From Pseudomonadota bacterium (lineage in GTDB: Bacteria > Pseudomonadota > Gammaproteobacteria > Burkholderiales > Rhodocyclaceae), in NCBI GenBank assembly GCA_008501585.1, contig QQUN01000055.1:1-64000 (forward strand): a DNA stretch of 64,000 bases. Reading direction: 5' to 3'. Position 1 is the stretch's first letter. Every line of letters starts with the position of its first letter. The notes below the pieces were generated by a model, which ran no database searches, had not been told where the DNA came from, and saw nothing but the letters and a program-made list of their open reading frames with translations. Positions 14,943 to 24,543 of the stretch are shown piece after piece. The position numbers and the translations under genes are program-made.

Positions 14943-15467
14943 TCAGCCGGCGTTGGCGATGCCGTTCAGGATTTCCTGACGGGCCTCGTCCACCGTGCCC
15001 CAGCCGACCACCTTGACCCACTTGCCCGGCTCGAGGTCCTTGTAGTGCTCGAAGAAGTGCACCACCTGCTTCATCAGCAGCTCGGGCAGGTCGTCCGTGG
15101 TTTCGACCTTGTTGTACAGCGGCGTGAGCTTGGACACCGGCACGGCGACGACCTTGGCGTCCTCACCCGACTCGTCTTCCATCTTCAGCACACCGACCGG
15201 ACGGCAGCGGATGACCACGCCCGGCTGCAGCGGGAAGGGCGTGACCACCAGCACATCCACCGGGTCGCCGTCGCCGGCCACGGTGTGCGGCACATAGCCG
15301 TAGTTGCACGGATAGCGCATCGACGTGCCCATGAAGCGATCGACGAACACGCAGCCGCTGTCCTTGTCCACTTCGAACTTGATCGGCTCGCCCTGTGCCG
15401 AGATCTCGATGATGACGTTGACGTCGTTCGGCACATCCTTGCCGGCTTTGACCTGATCGAATCCCAT
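14943..15467 (-). CDS. ppa: Inorganic pyrophosphatase
   Basis: A 174-residue family I soluble pyrophosphatase that hydrolyses PPi to drive biosynthesis. The signature DGDPVDVLV and other metal-binding acidic residues ([20 protein letters not shown]) are intact. The length is typical. A purine-rich GGGGAGGG ribosome binding site precedes the ATG, and TATAAT lies on the minus strand at 15502-15497. Monocistronic. Confidence 0.97.
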   Translation of the reverse strand: MGFDQVKAGKDVPNDVNVIIEISAQGEPIKFEVDKDSGCVFVDRFMGTSMRYPCNYGYVPHTVAGDGDPVDVLVVTPFPLQPGVVIRCRPVGVLKMEDESGEDAKVVAVPVSKLTPLYNKVETTDDLPELLMKQVVHFFEHYKDLEPGKWVKVVGWGTVDEARQEILNGIANAG

Positions 15468-15646
15468 ACAACCCTCCCCTTGAAAAAATTCGCATGATTA
15501 TAGGGGTTTTTGCGGATGGCCAAAAACCCCGCCGCCAAATCCACCGCGCGCCGCTCAAGCTCGCTGCCGTGCGACCGTTAATTCAAACGATTGATTCAGA
15601 CCGATGCGCCGGCCATGTCCCGGTGCCCCTGGAGACACCACGCCTG

Positions 15647-18595
15647 ATGAACGACTCGCGCCAGACGCCGGTCCGGCCTTCGTCCGCCCCTGCCAGCGCC
15701 CCACCCGAAGACAGCACCGCGCGCGTCGAACGGTGGCTGCCGCGCGTCATGCTCAGCGCCATGCTGGCACTCATCCTGGTGCTGCTGGTCAGCATGGGCA
15801 GCTACTACATCTACCGCCACGAACAGGCCTTCCAGGCCCGCGCCGCCGACATCGAGGCCCAGGCCTACGCCCGCCTCGAGCAGTCGCTGCAGGACGAAGT
15901 GAGCTACCTCAACAAGACGCTGAACGACCACCGCGCCACCTTCGACACCACGCTGGCCTCGCAGCTGGCCAAGCACGCCCAGCTGGCGCTGCAGGCGGTC
16001 AATCGCAGCTACAGCAAGCTCCATGGCGAAACAAGCCCGGCGCAGATGCGCTTCATCCTGACCGAATTGCTCCGCCCGATGGGCCAGCCCGACGACGGCA
16101 TCGCCCCCTTCATCATCGAGGCCGACGGCACGGTGCGACTGTTTGCACTCGACCCGCGCCAGGAAGGCCACTCACTGGCCAAGGTGGTCGATGACGCCGG
16201 CCAGCTGCTGACCGAACGCCTCTCCGACACCGCCACCCTCGGCGACGGGCACACCCGCCTGCGCTGGCGCGGCGCCAACCCCGCGGCGGACATGACCGAC
16301 ATCTACGCCCAGGTCTCGCACTTTGCGCCGTTTGACTGGATCATCGGCGTCGGCGTCTTCCACCACCGCGCGCAAAGCACCGTGCGCCGCCAGGCGCTTG
16401 AAGACCTGGCCCGCTACAGCCCGGCGGAAAACCGGACCCTCCTGCTGGTCGACCAGAACGCCAACATCGTGGCCAGCAGCGCCGGCGCAACGCCGGTCGC
16501 AAGCACCGCCCGCACGCCCGCGCCGGACTGGGTGCGCACCATCGCCCGCGCCGGGCGTACCGGCGGCAAGACGCTCTACCTCGACCTGCCCCTGCCACCG
16601 GGCACGGCCGCTGAGCCACACCTGGCCTTCGTGGCCGGGCAGGACCCGTGGGGCTGGACCCTGGCCGCCATTGCCCGGCTCGACGATGTCGCCGCCATCA
16701 TCGCCAGCGAGCGCCGGCGCATGGAAGCGAGCAAACGCGAGGACTTCATGGTCACCCTGCTGACCATGCTCACCGCCACGGCCATCGCGCTGCTGTTGTC
16801 GATGGTGTTCTATCGCTGGATCGATCGCCGGTTTCGCCACTATCAGCAGGATATCGACGCCCGCAACCGCGCCCTCAAGGAGAGTGCGCGCGAACTGCGC
16901 CTGTCGGCCCAGGTGTTCGAAGCCAGCAACGAAGCCATCGCCATTCTCGACCACCGCTTCCGCATCGTCTCGGTCAACCCCGCCCTGGAGCGGATCAGCG
17001 GCTACCACCATGCCGACATCGTCGGCCGTCACTGCGGCGAGCTGCTGATCGGCGAACAGACCGGCAGCGACCTGTGGCGTCGCACCGCCTCGCGGCTGCG
17101 CTCGGCCCGCCACTGGGCCGGTGAGATCACGCTGCAGCGTGCCGACGGCGCCGAATATCCGGGCTGGATCTCGCTCGGCGCCATTGCCAACGACAGTGGC
17201 CGGGTGACGCATTTCGTGGTCTCGATTGCCGACATTTCCGAGCGCAAGCGCACCGAGCAGCGCCTGCGCCAGTTGGCCGAATACGACGCCCTCACCGGCC
17301 TGCCCAACCGCATCCTGCTGCTCGACCGGCTCGGCGGCGCCATCGAGCAAGCCCGCCGGCACAGCACGCACCTGGCGGTGCTGTTCATCGACCTGGACCG
17401 CTTCAAGAACATCAACGACTCGCTTGGCCACGCCGTCGGCGACGGCCTGCTGCGCCAGGTCGCGGCCCGCCTGGGGGCCGTCGTCCGCGGCAGCGACACG
17501 GTCAGCCGGCTCGGCGGCGACGAATTCGTCGTGCTGCTGCCCGAGCTGGACACGGCCGCGCGAGCCGGCGCGGTCGCCAGCAAGATCCTCAAGGCCCTGG
17601 CCACCCCGTACGATGTCGACGGCCACGAGCTGTCGATCACCCCGAGCATCGGCATCACCGTGTTCCCGGAAGACGGCGACAACCGCGACCTGCTGCTGAA
17701 GAACGCCGACGCGGCCATGTACCACGCCAAGGAAAACGGCCGCAACAGCTACCAGTTCTTCACCGAAGACCTCAACGACCGCGCCCAGACCCGCCTCGCC
17801 CTCGAGAACGAGCTACGCCGGGCCCTGTCGCGGCACGAATTCTCGCTGCACTTCCAGCCACAGTTCGACCTGGCCAGCGGCCGCCTGGTCGGTGCCGAAG
17901 CCCTGTTGCGCTGGCAGCACCCCGAGCGCGGCATGGTCCCGCCCGACCAGTTCATCCCGATCGCCGAGGAGACCGGCCTGATCATTCCGCTGGGCACCTG
18001 GATCCTGCGCCAGGCCTGTGCCATCGCCCAGCAATGGCGCGCCGAGGGCCTCGGCGATCTGTGCATCGCGGTCAACATCTCCGCGCTCCAGGTCCAGCGC
18101 GAACACCTCGAGGCCACGGTCATTGAAGCGCTCGGCCACAGCGGGCTGCCCGCCCACCTGCTCGAGCTTGAAGTCACCGAAAGCGCCCTCATGACCCACC
18201 AGGCCGATGTCTCGGCCACGCTCGACGCCATTCACGCACTGGGCGTGAAGCTAGCCATCGACGATTTCGGCACCGGCTACTCCTCGCTCGCCTACCTCAA
18301 GCGCTTCAAGCTCGACAAGCTGAAGATCGACCGCTCCTTCATCCGCGATCTGCCCGACGATGAAGAAGACGCCCACCTCACCCATGCCATCATCGGCATC
18401 GCCCACCACCTGGGCATGTCCGTGGTGGCCGAAGGCGTCGAAACCGAAGCGCAGGAAGCCTTCCTCTCCAACCTCAGGTGCGACCTGGCCCAGGGCTATC
18501 TCTACGCCCGGCCGCTCCCCCCCGAGGCCTTCCGCCAGATGCAGATCGACCTCGGCTATCAGGCCGCGTCAAATCCGGCCGACTCCACCGCCTGA
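15647..18595 (+). CDS. Membrane Cache-PAS-GGDEF-EAL c-di-GMP turnover protein
   Basis: A 982-residue inner-membrane sensor. Order: TM1 at about residues 30-52 (MLALILVLLVSMGSYYIY); a periplasmic Cache sensor to about 365; TM2 at about 368-388; PAS at about 420-540; GGDEF at about 541-704; EAL at about 714-971. Both catalytic halves look intact: RLGGDEFVVLL with an RxxD I-site (RGSD) five residues before it, and GAEALLRW, VNISALQ, IDDFGTGYSS, LKIDRSF, GVETEAQ for the phosphodiesterase. The ATG at 15647 has GGAGAC upstream; the track start adds 51 unconserved residues. It runs convergently into copZ, overlapping by 37 bases. The periplasmic ligand is unknown. Confidence 0.93.
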   Translation: MNDSRQTPVRPSSAPASAPPEDSTARVERWLPRVMLSAMLALILVLLVSMGSYYIYRHEQAFQARAADIEAQAYARLEQSLQDEVSYLNKTLNDHRATFDTTLASQLAKHAQLALQAVNRSYSKLHGETSPAQMRFILTELLRPMGQPDDGIAPFIIEADGTVRLFALDPRQEGHSLAKVVDDAGQLLTERLSDTATLGDGHTRLRWRGANPAADMTDIYAQVSHFAPFDWIIGVGVFHHRAQSTVRRQALEDLARYSPAENRTLLLVDQNANIVASSAGATPVASTARTPAPDWVRTIARAGRTGGKTLYLDLPLPPGTAAEPHLAFVAGQDPWGWTLAAIARLDDVAAIIASERRRMEASKREDFMVTLLTMLTATAIALLLSMVFYRWIDRRFRHYQQDIDARNRALKESARELRLSAQVFEASNEAIAILDHRFRIVSVNPALERISGYHHADIVGRHCGELLIGEQTGSDLWRRTASRLRSARHWAGEITLQRADGAEYPGWISLGAIANDSGRVTHFVVSIADISERKRTEQRLRQLAEYDALTGLPNRILLLDRLGGAIEQARRHSTHLAVLFIDLDRFKNINDSLGHAVGDGLLRQVAARLGAVVRGSDTVSRLGGDEFVVLLPELDTAARAGAVASKILKALATPYDVDGHELSITPSIGITVFPEDGDNRDLLLKNADAAMYHAKENGRNSYQFFTEDLNDRAQTRLALENELRRALSRHEFSLHFQPQFDLASGRLVGAEALLRWQHPERGMVPPDQFIPIAEETGLIIPLGTWILRQACAIAQQWRAEGLGDLCIAVNISALQVQREHLEATVIEALGHSGLPAHLLELEVTESALMTHQADVSATLDAIHALGVKLAIDDFGTGYSSLAYLKRFKLDKLKIDRSFIRDLPDDEEDAHLTHAIIGIAHHLGMSVVAEGVETEAQEAFLSNLRCDLAQGYLYARPLPPEAFRQMQIDLGYQAASNPADSTA

Positions 18596-18765
18596 CGCAG
18601 CGCCGCCGGGCCGGTGTGCTGCGGGTCGAAATCCACCCGCGCCTCGCCAGCGCCCAGGTCCACCTGCACCGCCTGCACGCCGGCGACCGCCTGCAGCGCG
18701 CTGGTCACGCCCTTCACACACCCCTGGCAGCTCATACCGCCGACCTTGATCGTTACCTGTTCCAT
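18559..18765 (-). CDS. copZ: Copper chaperone CopZ (heavy-metal-associated domain)
   Basis: A 68-residue single HMA domain with GMSCQGC (Cys13, Cys16), which carries Cu(I) and hands it to CopA. The ferredoxin-like beta-alpha-beta pattern (EARVDFDP..ALRQAVESAGF) is complete. It begins 22 bases after copA in the same direction, so the two form a copper-export operon. Its end overlaps the convergent GGDEF-EAL gene by 37 bases. Confidence 0.93.
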   Translation of the reverse strand: MEQVTIKVGGMSCQGCVKGVTSALQAVAGVQAVQVDLGAGEARVDFDPQHTGPAALRQAVESAGFDAA

Positions 18766-18787
18766 GCTGTACTCCTGAAAGAAAAAA

Positions 18788-21175
18788 TCACCGCCCCGGC
18801 CGCCAGCGCTTGAGCCATAGCGAATTGCTCACCACCGACACCGAACTGAGCGCCATGGCCGCCCCGGCCACCACCGGATTGAGAAACCCGAAGGCCGCCA
18901 GCGGAATGCCCAGAATGTTGTAGATAAAGGCAAAGAAAAGATTCTGGCGGATCTTGGACAGCGTGGCCCGCGACAGCTCGACCGCGTCGGCCACCCCGTT
19001 GAGGTCGCTGCGCATCAGCGTGATATCGGCCGCCGCCACTGCCACATCGGCCCCCGTCCCGATGGCAAAGGACACATCGGCCGCCGCCAGTGCCGGCGCA
19101 TCGTTGATGCCGTCGCCCGCCATGCCCACCCGGTGGCCATCGGCCGCCAGCGCCTGCACCGCCTTCGCCTTGTCAGCCGGCAACACCCCCGCCTCGAAGC
19201 GCGCAATGCCCACCGCCGAGGCCACCGCCCGTGCCGTGGCCGGATGGTCGCCGGTCAGCATCACCACCTCGATGCACTCGCGCTGCAAGCGCGCCACCGC
19301 GGCCACCGAACTGCCGCGCAGCGGATCGGCCACGCCGATCACGCCCGCCACCTGACCGTCGACCGCCACGGCCACCAGGGTGCGCCCCTGCGCCGCCAGC
19401 GCATCGACATCGGCCTCGGGCAGCGCCACGCCGGCGCCGCGCAGGAAGGCCGGGCTGCCCACCATCACCGACCGCCCCTCGACCGTGCCACGCACGCCCT
19501 GGCCCGGCACGGTCTCGACCCCTTGCGCCGCCGGCACCGAACCGGCCGCGGCGACGATCGCCCGCGCCAGCGGATGGCCACTGGCCGACTCCAGCGCCGC
19601 CGCCCAGGCCAGCACGCGCTGCCGGTCGCTACCGGGCGAGGGCCGCACATCGGTCACCTCCGGGCGGCCCTCGGTCAAGGTGCCGGTCTTGTCGACCGCC
19701 AGCACGCTCAAGCGCTCCGCGCGCTCGAGCGCCTCCGCATTCTTGACCAGGATGCCGTGCTGCGCCCCCAGGCCGGTACCGACCATGATCGCGGTCGGCG
19801 TCGCCAGGCCCAGCGCACACGGGCAGGCAATCACCAGCACCGCCACCGCGTTGACCAGGGCCTCGGTCGGCAGACCGGTCCACCACCAGCCGCCAAAGAA
19901 GGTCAGCACGGCAATGACCACCACCACCGGCACAAAGACGGCCGACACCTGGTCGGCCAGGCGCTGCACCGGCGCCTTGCTGCCCTGTGCCGCCTCGACC
20001 AGCCGGATGATGCCCGCCAGCAGCGTCTCGCTGCCCACGCCGGTCGCCTCGCAGTGCAGCGCCCCGTCCCCATTGACCGTCGCCGCAAACACCGTATCGC
20101 CCGTGGCTTTCGCCACCGGCAGGCTCTCGCCGGTCAGCATCGACTCATCCAGCGCCGACTGCCCGTCGCGCACCACGCCGTCGACCGGCACGCTGTCGCC
20201 AGCGCGCACCACGAAGCGGTCGCCGGGCGACAGGCTCGCCACCGGCACCTCGACCAGGGCACCGTCGCGCTCGACCCAGGCCGTGCGCGGCTGCAATCGC
20301 ACCAGCGCCTCGATGGCCGCCGAGGTCCGCGCCTTCGCGCGCGCCTCCAGCAGCTTGCCCATCAACACCAGGGTGATGATGGCGGCCGACGCCTCGAAGT
20401 ACACATGCAGGTCCATCCGCCCGAGCAGCGTCACGACGGCGCTGAAACCGTAGGCCACGCTGGTGCCCAGCGCCACCAGCACATCCATGTTGGCCCCGCC
20501 GCCACGCAGCGCCGACCAGGCGCCGCGATAAAAGCGCAGACCGATCCAGAACTGTACCGGCGTGGCCAACAACCACTGCCAGGCGCGGGGGATCAGGTCA
20601 TGCTCATCGGGACTGAAGAACATCGCCGGCATCTGCGCCACCAGCGGCGCGGTGAGCAGCAATGCCACCAGGAAGCGGTTGCGCTCGGCCCGCCACTCGG
20701 CCGCCTTGCGCGCCTTCTCCTCGGCGCGCCCCGCTTCGCCGCGCAGACGGGCGGTGAAGCCTGCCCCGGCCACCGCAGCGACAATCTGCGCGTCGGTCGC
20801 GGTGCCGGGCGAACGGCGCAGTTGTGCCGTCTCGGTCGCGAAGTTGACCGTCGCCGCCACCCCCGGCAAGCGGTTGAGCACCTTCTCCAGCCGGCTGGCG
20901 CAGGCCGCGCAGGTCATGCCGGCGATGCTCAGTTCGGTCAGTTGATCGGGCACCTCGAAACCCGCCTGGCGGATCGCCGCAATCACCGCATTGGCGTCGG
21001 CGGCGTCGCCGCCGCCAAACTGCACCGAGGCGCGTTCGGTGGCGAAATTGACCTGCGCATCCACGCCCGGCAGGCGCTTGAGCACCCGCTCGATGCGGCT
21101 GGCGCAGGCAGCGCAGGTCATCCCCTGGATCGGGAGGTCGAGACGCACGGGGCGTGGGACGGCAGACGTAGTCAT
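18788..21175 (-). CDS. copA: Cu(I)-exporting P1B-type ATPase
   Basis: A 795-residue inner-membrane pump moving Cu(I) to the periplasm. Two N-terminal HMA domains each carry GMTCAAC. The transmembrane metal site is [10 protein letters not shown], the phosphorylation loop is DKTGTLTEG, the actuator is MLTGESLPV, and the hinge is [11 protein letters not shown]. The ATG at 21175 (MTTSAV) is preferred to the track start at 21235, which would lie inside the MerR-type promoter. It is followed by copZ and divergent from cueR. Confidence 0.96.
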   Translation of the reverse strand: MTTSAVPRPVRLDLPIQGMTCAACASRIERVLKRLPGVDAQVNFATERASVQFGGGDAADANAVIAAIRQAGFEVPDQLTELSIAGMTCAACASRLEKVLNRLPGVAATVNFATETAQLRRSPGTATDAQIVAAVAGAGFTARLRGEAGRAEEKARKAAEWRAERNRFLVALLLTAPLVAQMPAMFFSPDEHDLIPRAWQWLLATPVQFWIGLRFYRGAWSALRGGGANMDVLVALGTSVAYGFSAVVTLLGRMDLHVYFEASAAIITLVLMGKLLEARAKARTSAAIEALVRLQPRTAWVERDGALVEVPVASLSPGDRFVVRAGDSVPVDGVVRDGQSALDESMLTGESLPVAKATGDTVFAATVNGDGALHCEATGVGSETLLAGIIRLVEAAQGSKAPVQRLADQVSAVFVPVVVVIAVLTFFGGWWWTGLPTEALVNAVAVLVIACPCALGLATPTAIMVGTGLGAQHGILVKNAEALERAERLSVLAVDKTGTLTEGRPEVTDVRPSPGSDRQRVLAWAAALESASGHPLARAIVAAAGSVPAAQGVETVPGQGVRGTVEGRSVMVGSPAFLRGAGVALPEADVDALAAQGRTLVAVAVDGQVAGVIGVADPLRGSSVAAVARLQRECIEVVMLTGDHPATARAVASAVGIARFEAGVLPADKAKAVQALAADGHRVGMAGDGINDAPALAAADVSFAIGTGADVAVAAADITLMRSDLNGVADAVELSRATLSKIRQNLFFAFIYNILGIPLAAFGFLNPVVAGAAMALSSVSVVSNSLWLKRWRPGR

Positions 21176-21203
21176 GGCTTGACGGAATGAACGAGACAGG
21201 CGC

Positions 21204-21235
21204 AGTCTAAAGTCTGTAGTCAGGTACGGAGTCAA
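21204..21235 (-). promoter_or_regulatory. MerR/CueR-type promoter of copA
   Basis: On the minus strand a TTGACT -35 (21235-21230) and a TAGACT -10 (21209-21204) are separated by 20 bp, the overlong spacing typical of MerR-family activated promoters. The spacer holds an imperfect dyad beginning ACTCCGTAC. The -35 lies only 2 bases from the cueR start codon. Confidence 0.8.
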
Positions 21236-21237
21236 GC

Positions 21238-21642
21238 ATGAAAACGATGACCATCGGCCGCCTGGCCGCCGCCGCCGACGTCGGCGTGGAGACGGTGCGC
21301 TATTACCAGCGGCGCGGCCTGCTCGCCGTGCCCTCGCCGGACGTCGGGCAGGTGCGCCACTACGGCGATGCGGCGCTGTCGCGTCTGCGTTTTATCCGCC
21401 GGGCGCAACAGCTCGGTTTCAGCCTCGACGAGATCACCGAGTTGCTCGATCTCGACGAGAACACCGACCGCACGGCCGCTCGCACCCTGGCCAAGGAAAA
21501 GCTGGCACAGATCGACGAACGCATGGCCCGCCTCGCCGCCATGCGCAGCGCGCTGACCGAACTGGTGAGCTGCTGCGAGCACACCACCACGACGCAGCCC
21601 TGCCCCATCCTGCACACTCTCGCCCACCCGGACGACGCCTGA
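21238..21642 (+). CDS. cueR: MerR-family copper-responsive regulator (CueR-like)
   Basis: A 134-residue MerR regulator: N-terminal winged helix ([25 protein letters not shown]), dimer helix, and a C-terminal metal loop [15 protein letters not shown] with Cys112, Cys113, His115 and Cys122. Divergence from copA and the 20-bp-spaced promoter make it the copA activator. The site equivalent to CueR Ser77 is Thr79, not Cys, as expected for a +1 metal sensor, but the Cys-Cys-x-His loop also resembles ZntR. Copper is the likely effector from context; a dual or different metal is possible. Confidence 0.8.
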   Translation: MKTMTIGRLAAAADVGVETVRYYQRRGLLAVPSPDVGQVRHYGDAALSRLRFIRRAQQLGFSLDEITELLDLDENTDRTAARTLAKEKLAQIDERMARLAAMRSALTELVSCCEHTTTTQPCPILHTLAHPDDA

Positions 21643-21648
21643 AACACA

Positions 21649-22032
21649 TCACTCGAAGTCGATCGGCGCCGGCTGGTCGATGGGCAGATCGGCGGCGGCC
21701 CAGGCGTCGAATCCCCCGGCCAGCGACACCGCGTTGCTCACCCCCATGACCTGCAGCACCACCGCGGCCAGCGCCGCACGGCCGCTGGTCTTGCAATACA
21801 CCAGGATCGGGCGTCGCGGATCGTTCAGCTCGGGCGTGCCGGCCAGCTTGAACTCCAGCAGACCGCGCGGAATGTTCATCGCCCCCGGCAGATGCCCGGC
21901 CGCGAACTCGCCTGGCTCACGCACATCGAGCACCGTCGCACCGCTTTGGATCAGGCGCCGCGCCTCGTCAAGGCTGACTTCGCGAATCGCCGCCTTGGCT
22001 TCGACCACCAGGTCATGACTGGTTTTGCCCAT
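21649..22032 (-). CDS. Rhodanese-like sulfurtransferase domain protein
   Basis: A 127-residue single rhodanese domain. The active-site loop is VYCKTSGRAA with the catalytic Cys; VLDVREPGEFAAGHLPGAMNIP is the CH2A/B signature. The true start is the ATG at 22032, with GGAGAA upstream; the 369-residue track ORF fuses it to an out-of-frame shadow of the next gene. There is no signal peptide, so it is cytoplasmic. It lies 74 bases downstream of the DsbD/UreH-like membrane gene. The sulfur acceptor is unknown. Confidence 0.9.
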   Translation of the reverse strand: MGKTSHDLVVEAKAAIREVSLDEARRLIQSGATVLDVREPGEFAAGHLPGAMNIPRGLLEFKLAGTPELNDPRRPILVYCKTSGRAALAAVVLQVMGVSNAVSLAGGFDAWAAADLPIDQPAPIDFE

Positions 22033-22106
22033 CGTGTTCTCCCCCATGCACCACGGCGCCCGGTTGGCGCCAAAACATAAGGATACCCTGATGTAGCGCC
22101 GTGGCG

Positions 22107-22814
22107 TCAGGTCACGCAGAGCACGCCGTTCCACAGGCGGCTGCCCAGCGTCGAGGCATTGAGCAAGCCGAACACGCCAAAGCCGAGCACCACCGCGCCG
22201 GCGAAGGTCCGCACCCAGGCACGGCGGGTGACCCCCTGCAGGCGCTTGAGCAGCATGCCGGCCAGCATCAGGTTGGGCAGGGTGCCCAGGCCGAAGGCCA
22301 GCATCAGGCTGGCGCCACCCGCCGAGGAACCGGTGACGAGCGCCGTGGCCAGCACACTGTAGACCAGGCCACAGGGCAGAAAGCCCCACAGCAGGCCAAG
22401 CGGAATCGCCTGACGCAGCCCGCGCACCGGCAGGAAGCGGCGCGTGAGCGGCTGAACGCGCCGCCACAGCGACTGGCCCATGCGCTCGAGCGGCGCCAGC
22501 AGCCGCGTGAAACCGGTCAGGTACAGCCCCAGCGCGATCAGCATCAGGTTGGCCATGAGGTACAGGCCCATCTGGATCGGCAGAAAGTCCTCGAACAGCA
22601 GGCCGAGCGTGCCGATGGCGCCGAACAAGGCGCCCAGCGCAGTGTAGGTGGTGATGCGGCCGAGGTTGTAGGCGAGGTGGATCGGCCACTGCCGGCCGAC
22701 CTGTCCGGGAATCTGCACGGTCAGCGCGCTGACGATGCCACCGCACATGCCGACACAATGCGTGCCGCCTAGCAGGCCGATCAGGAAGACGGCGATATAG
22801 CCGGTTTCAGGCAT
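22107..22814 (-). CDS. Six-TM DsbD_2/UreH-like (SafE-related, COG2836) membrane protein
   Basis: A 235-residue integral membrane protein with about six hydrophobic segments. The first carries GGTHCVGMCGGI and the fourth LWGFLPCGLVYSVL, the paired Cys/Pro motifs of the DsbD-transmembrane-like COG2836 family. Members next to cbb3 or copper genes are thought to help cytochrome oxidase biogenesis or copper handling. Here it stands between copper export and hemN, which supports such a role by context only. It starts with ATG just beyond a dispersed repeat. Confidence 0.8.
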   Translation of the reverse strand: MPETGYIAVFLIGLLGGTHCVGMCGGIVSALTVQIPGQVGRQWPIHLAYNLGRITTYTALGALFGAIGTLGLLFEDFLPIQMGLYLMANLMLIALGLYLTGFTRLLAPLERMGQSLWRRVQPLTRRFLPVRGLRQAIPLGLLWGFLPCGLVYSVLATALVTGSSAGGASLMLAFGLGTLPNLMLAGMLLKRLQGVTRRAWVRTFAGAVVLGFGVFGLLNASTLGSRLWNGVLCVT

Positions 22815-22883
22815 GGGAGGGCTTGAATCGGAGGTCGGGCGCCGAGCCTATCACATCACGGCCCGGCCCCGCCCCGCCAGCGC

Positions 22884-23034
22884 CCGATCGCTTTTCTGGC
22901 ATGGCCGAGCGGCGCCCCAAAGACAGCCGGATCAAGGCGCAAAGCACCGCCATGGCGCGGGCCATGGCGAGCATTTGCAACAACGCGCGGGTCATCTTTG
23001 GGGGGACGAGCGGGCCTGAACGAAAGACGCTCAG
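22884..23034. repeat. Dispersed repeat, copy 1
   Basis: This 151-base stretch matches copy 2 at 29521-29671 without gaps. By hand count the core 22907-23034 has 14 mismatches in 128 positions. It has an internal inverted pair CCCCAAAGA (22915) / TCTTTGGGG (22995) and weaker terminal inverted ends. It fills most of the gap between the COG2836 gene and hemN. The minus-strand frame is open in both copies, but I see no start signal or known domain. Confidence 0.8.
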
Positions 23035-23038
23035 GCGC

Positions 23039-24430
23039 TCAGATCACCTTGGAGTAACGCGCGCGTTCCCGGTCGGAGCGCAGGTAGCGGTCGAAGACCA
23101 TGGCAATGCCGCGCACCAGCATGCGGCCGGCCGGCAGCACGGTGATCCACTTGTCTTCGATCGTGAGCAGACCGGCGGATTCCATGGTGCGCAGATCGGC
23201 GATCTCGTCGGCGAAGTACCGCTTGAAGTCGACCATGTGGGCCACTTCGATGGCGTCGATCGACAACTCGAAATGGCACATCAGCGCCTGGATGATGGAG
23301 CGGCGCAGGATATCGTCGGGCGTCAGCTCGATGCCACGCAGCACCGGCAGACGGTCCTGGTCGAGGATGTCGTAGTACTCGTCCAGCGTTTTCACGTTCT
23401 GCGCATAGGTCGGCCCGACCTTGCCGATGGCCGACACACCAAAGGCCAGCAGGTCGCACTCGGCGTAAGTCGAGTAGCCCTGGAAATTACGGTGCAGGCG
23501 GCCCTGGCGCTGCGCCACGGCGAGTTCATCGTCGGGCTTGGCGAAGTGGTCCATGCCGATATAGACATAGCCGGCCTCGGTCAGGCGGCGGATCGCCAGT
23601 TGCAGGATCTGCAGCTTGGTGTCGGCCGTGGGCATGTCGTTGGGCTCGATCCGGCGCTGCGGCTTGAACAGGCCCGGCAGGTGCGCATAGCTGTAGAGCG
23701 AGATGCGGTCGGGCGACAGCTCCAGCACCCGCTCCAGCGTGCTGTTGAAGCTGATCACGTTCTGCTTGGGCAGGCCGTAGATGAGGTCCATGCTCACCGA
23801 CTTGAAGCCGGTCTGGCGCGCGGCATCCTGCACCAGCTTGGTCTCTTCGTAGCTCTGCACACGATTGACTGCGCGCTGCACGTCGATGTTGAAATCCTGC
23901 ACCCCGATGCTCATGCGATTGAAGCCGAGCTCCGCCAACAGCGCCACGGTTTCAAAATCCACTTTGCGCGGATCCACCTCAATGGAATATTCTCCATTGG
24001 GCAGCAGCTTGAAGTGCTGGCGAACCGTGGCCATCAACTGGCGCATTTCGTCATGCGACAGGAAGGTCGGCGTGCCGCCGCCCAGATGGAGCTGGATCAC
24101 ATCGCGCCCGCCATCGAGCTGGGCCGCCTGCATGGCGACCTCTTTGGCGAGGTACTTGAGGTATTTTTCGGAGCGCCCGTGATCCTTGGTGATGATCTTG
24201 TTGCAGGCGCAGTAGTAGCAGATCGTGTTACAAAACGGGATGTGGAAGTACAATGACAGCGGTCGGCCAAACCCGCCGACACTGCGTTGCCCCAGCCAGC
24301 TCTCCAATGCCTCGGCATTGAAGGCCTCGACGAATCGGTCAGCCGTCGGGTAGGAGGTGTACCTCGGGCCATTCACATCGAAACGACGGATCAGCTGAGG
24401 ATCGAAGACGAGTTCTTTCTGGTTGTCCAT
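23039..24430 (-). CDS. hemN: Oxygen-independent coproporphyrinogen III oxidase
   Basis: A 463-residue radical-SAM enzyme converting coproporphyrinogen III to protoporphyrinogen IX without oxygen, a step for haem synthesis under low oxygen. The cluster motif is FCNTICYYCACN (CxxxCxxC), preceded by SLYFHIPF; GGGTPTFL follows. The C-terminal HemN domain is present (DFKRYFADEIADL). The length is usual. It is divergent from fnr, with an FNR box between them, so anaerobic induction is likely. Confidence 0.97.
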   Translation of the reverse strand: MDNQKELVFDPQLIRRFDVNGPRYTSYPTADRFVEAFNAEALESWLGQRSVGGFGRPLSLYFHIPFCNTICYYCACNKIITKDHGRSEKYLKYLAKEVAMQAAQLDGGRDVIQLHLGGGTPTFLSHDEMRQLMATVRQHFKLLPNGEYSIEVDPRKVDFETVALLAELGFNRMSIGVQDFNIDVQRAVNRVQSYEETKLVQDAARQTGFKSVSMDLIYGLPKQNVISFNSTLERVLELSPDRISLYSYAHLPGLFKPQRRIEPNDMPTADTKLQILQLAIRRLTEAGYVYIGMDHFAKPDDELAVAQRQGRLHRNFQGYSTYAECDLLAFGVSAIGKVGPTYAQNVKTLDEYYDILDQDRLPVLRGIELTPDDILRRSIIQALMCHFELSIDAIEVAHMVDFKRYFADEIADLRTMESAGLLTIEDKWITVLPAGRMLVRGIAMVFDRYLRSDRERARYSKVI

Positions 24431-24484
24431 AATCAGGCTTTAGCTCACTAGCAGTCACGATCTCAAAATCCGGAACCAAGCGGG

Positions 24485-24498
24485 TTGACGTGGATCAA
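24485..24498. promoter_or_regulatory. FNR box between hemN and fnr
   Basis: TTGACGTGGATCAA matches the FNR/Anr consensus TTGAT-N4-ATCAA at 9 of 10 defined positions. It lies 46 bases before the fnr ATG and 54 bases before the hemN ATG, so it can serve either or both. Confidence 0.85.
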
Positions 24499-24543
24499 AC
24501 GCCCCAACGCAGGGCAAAAACCGAATCAAGGAGAACGCAGGTC

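Noticed and set aside
22033-22758. N-terminal 240 residues of the 369-residue track ORF as a rhodanese fusion
   Set aside because: They are an out-of-frame reading of the COG2836 membrane gene; the rhodanese has its own ATG and ribosome binding site.
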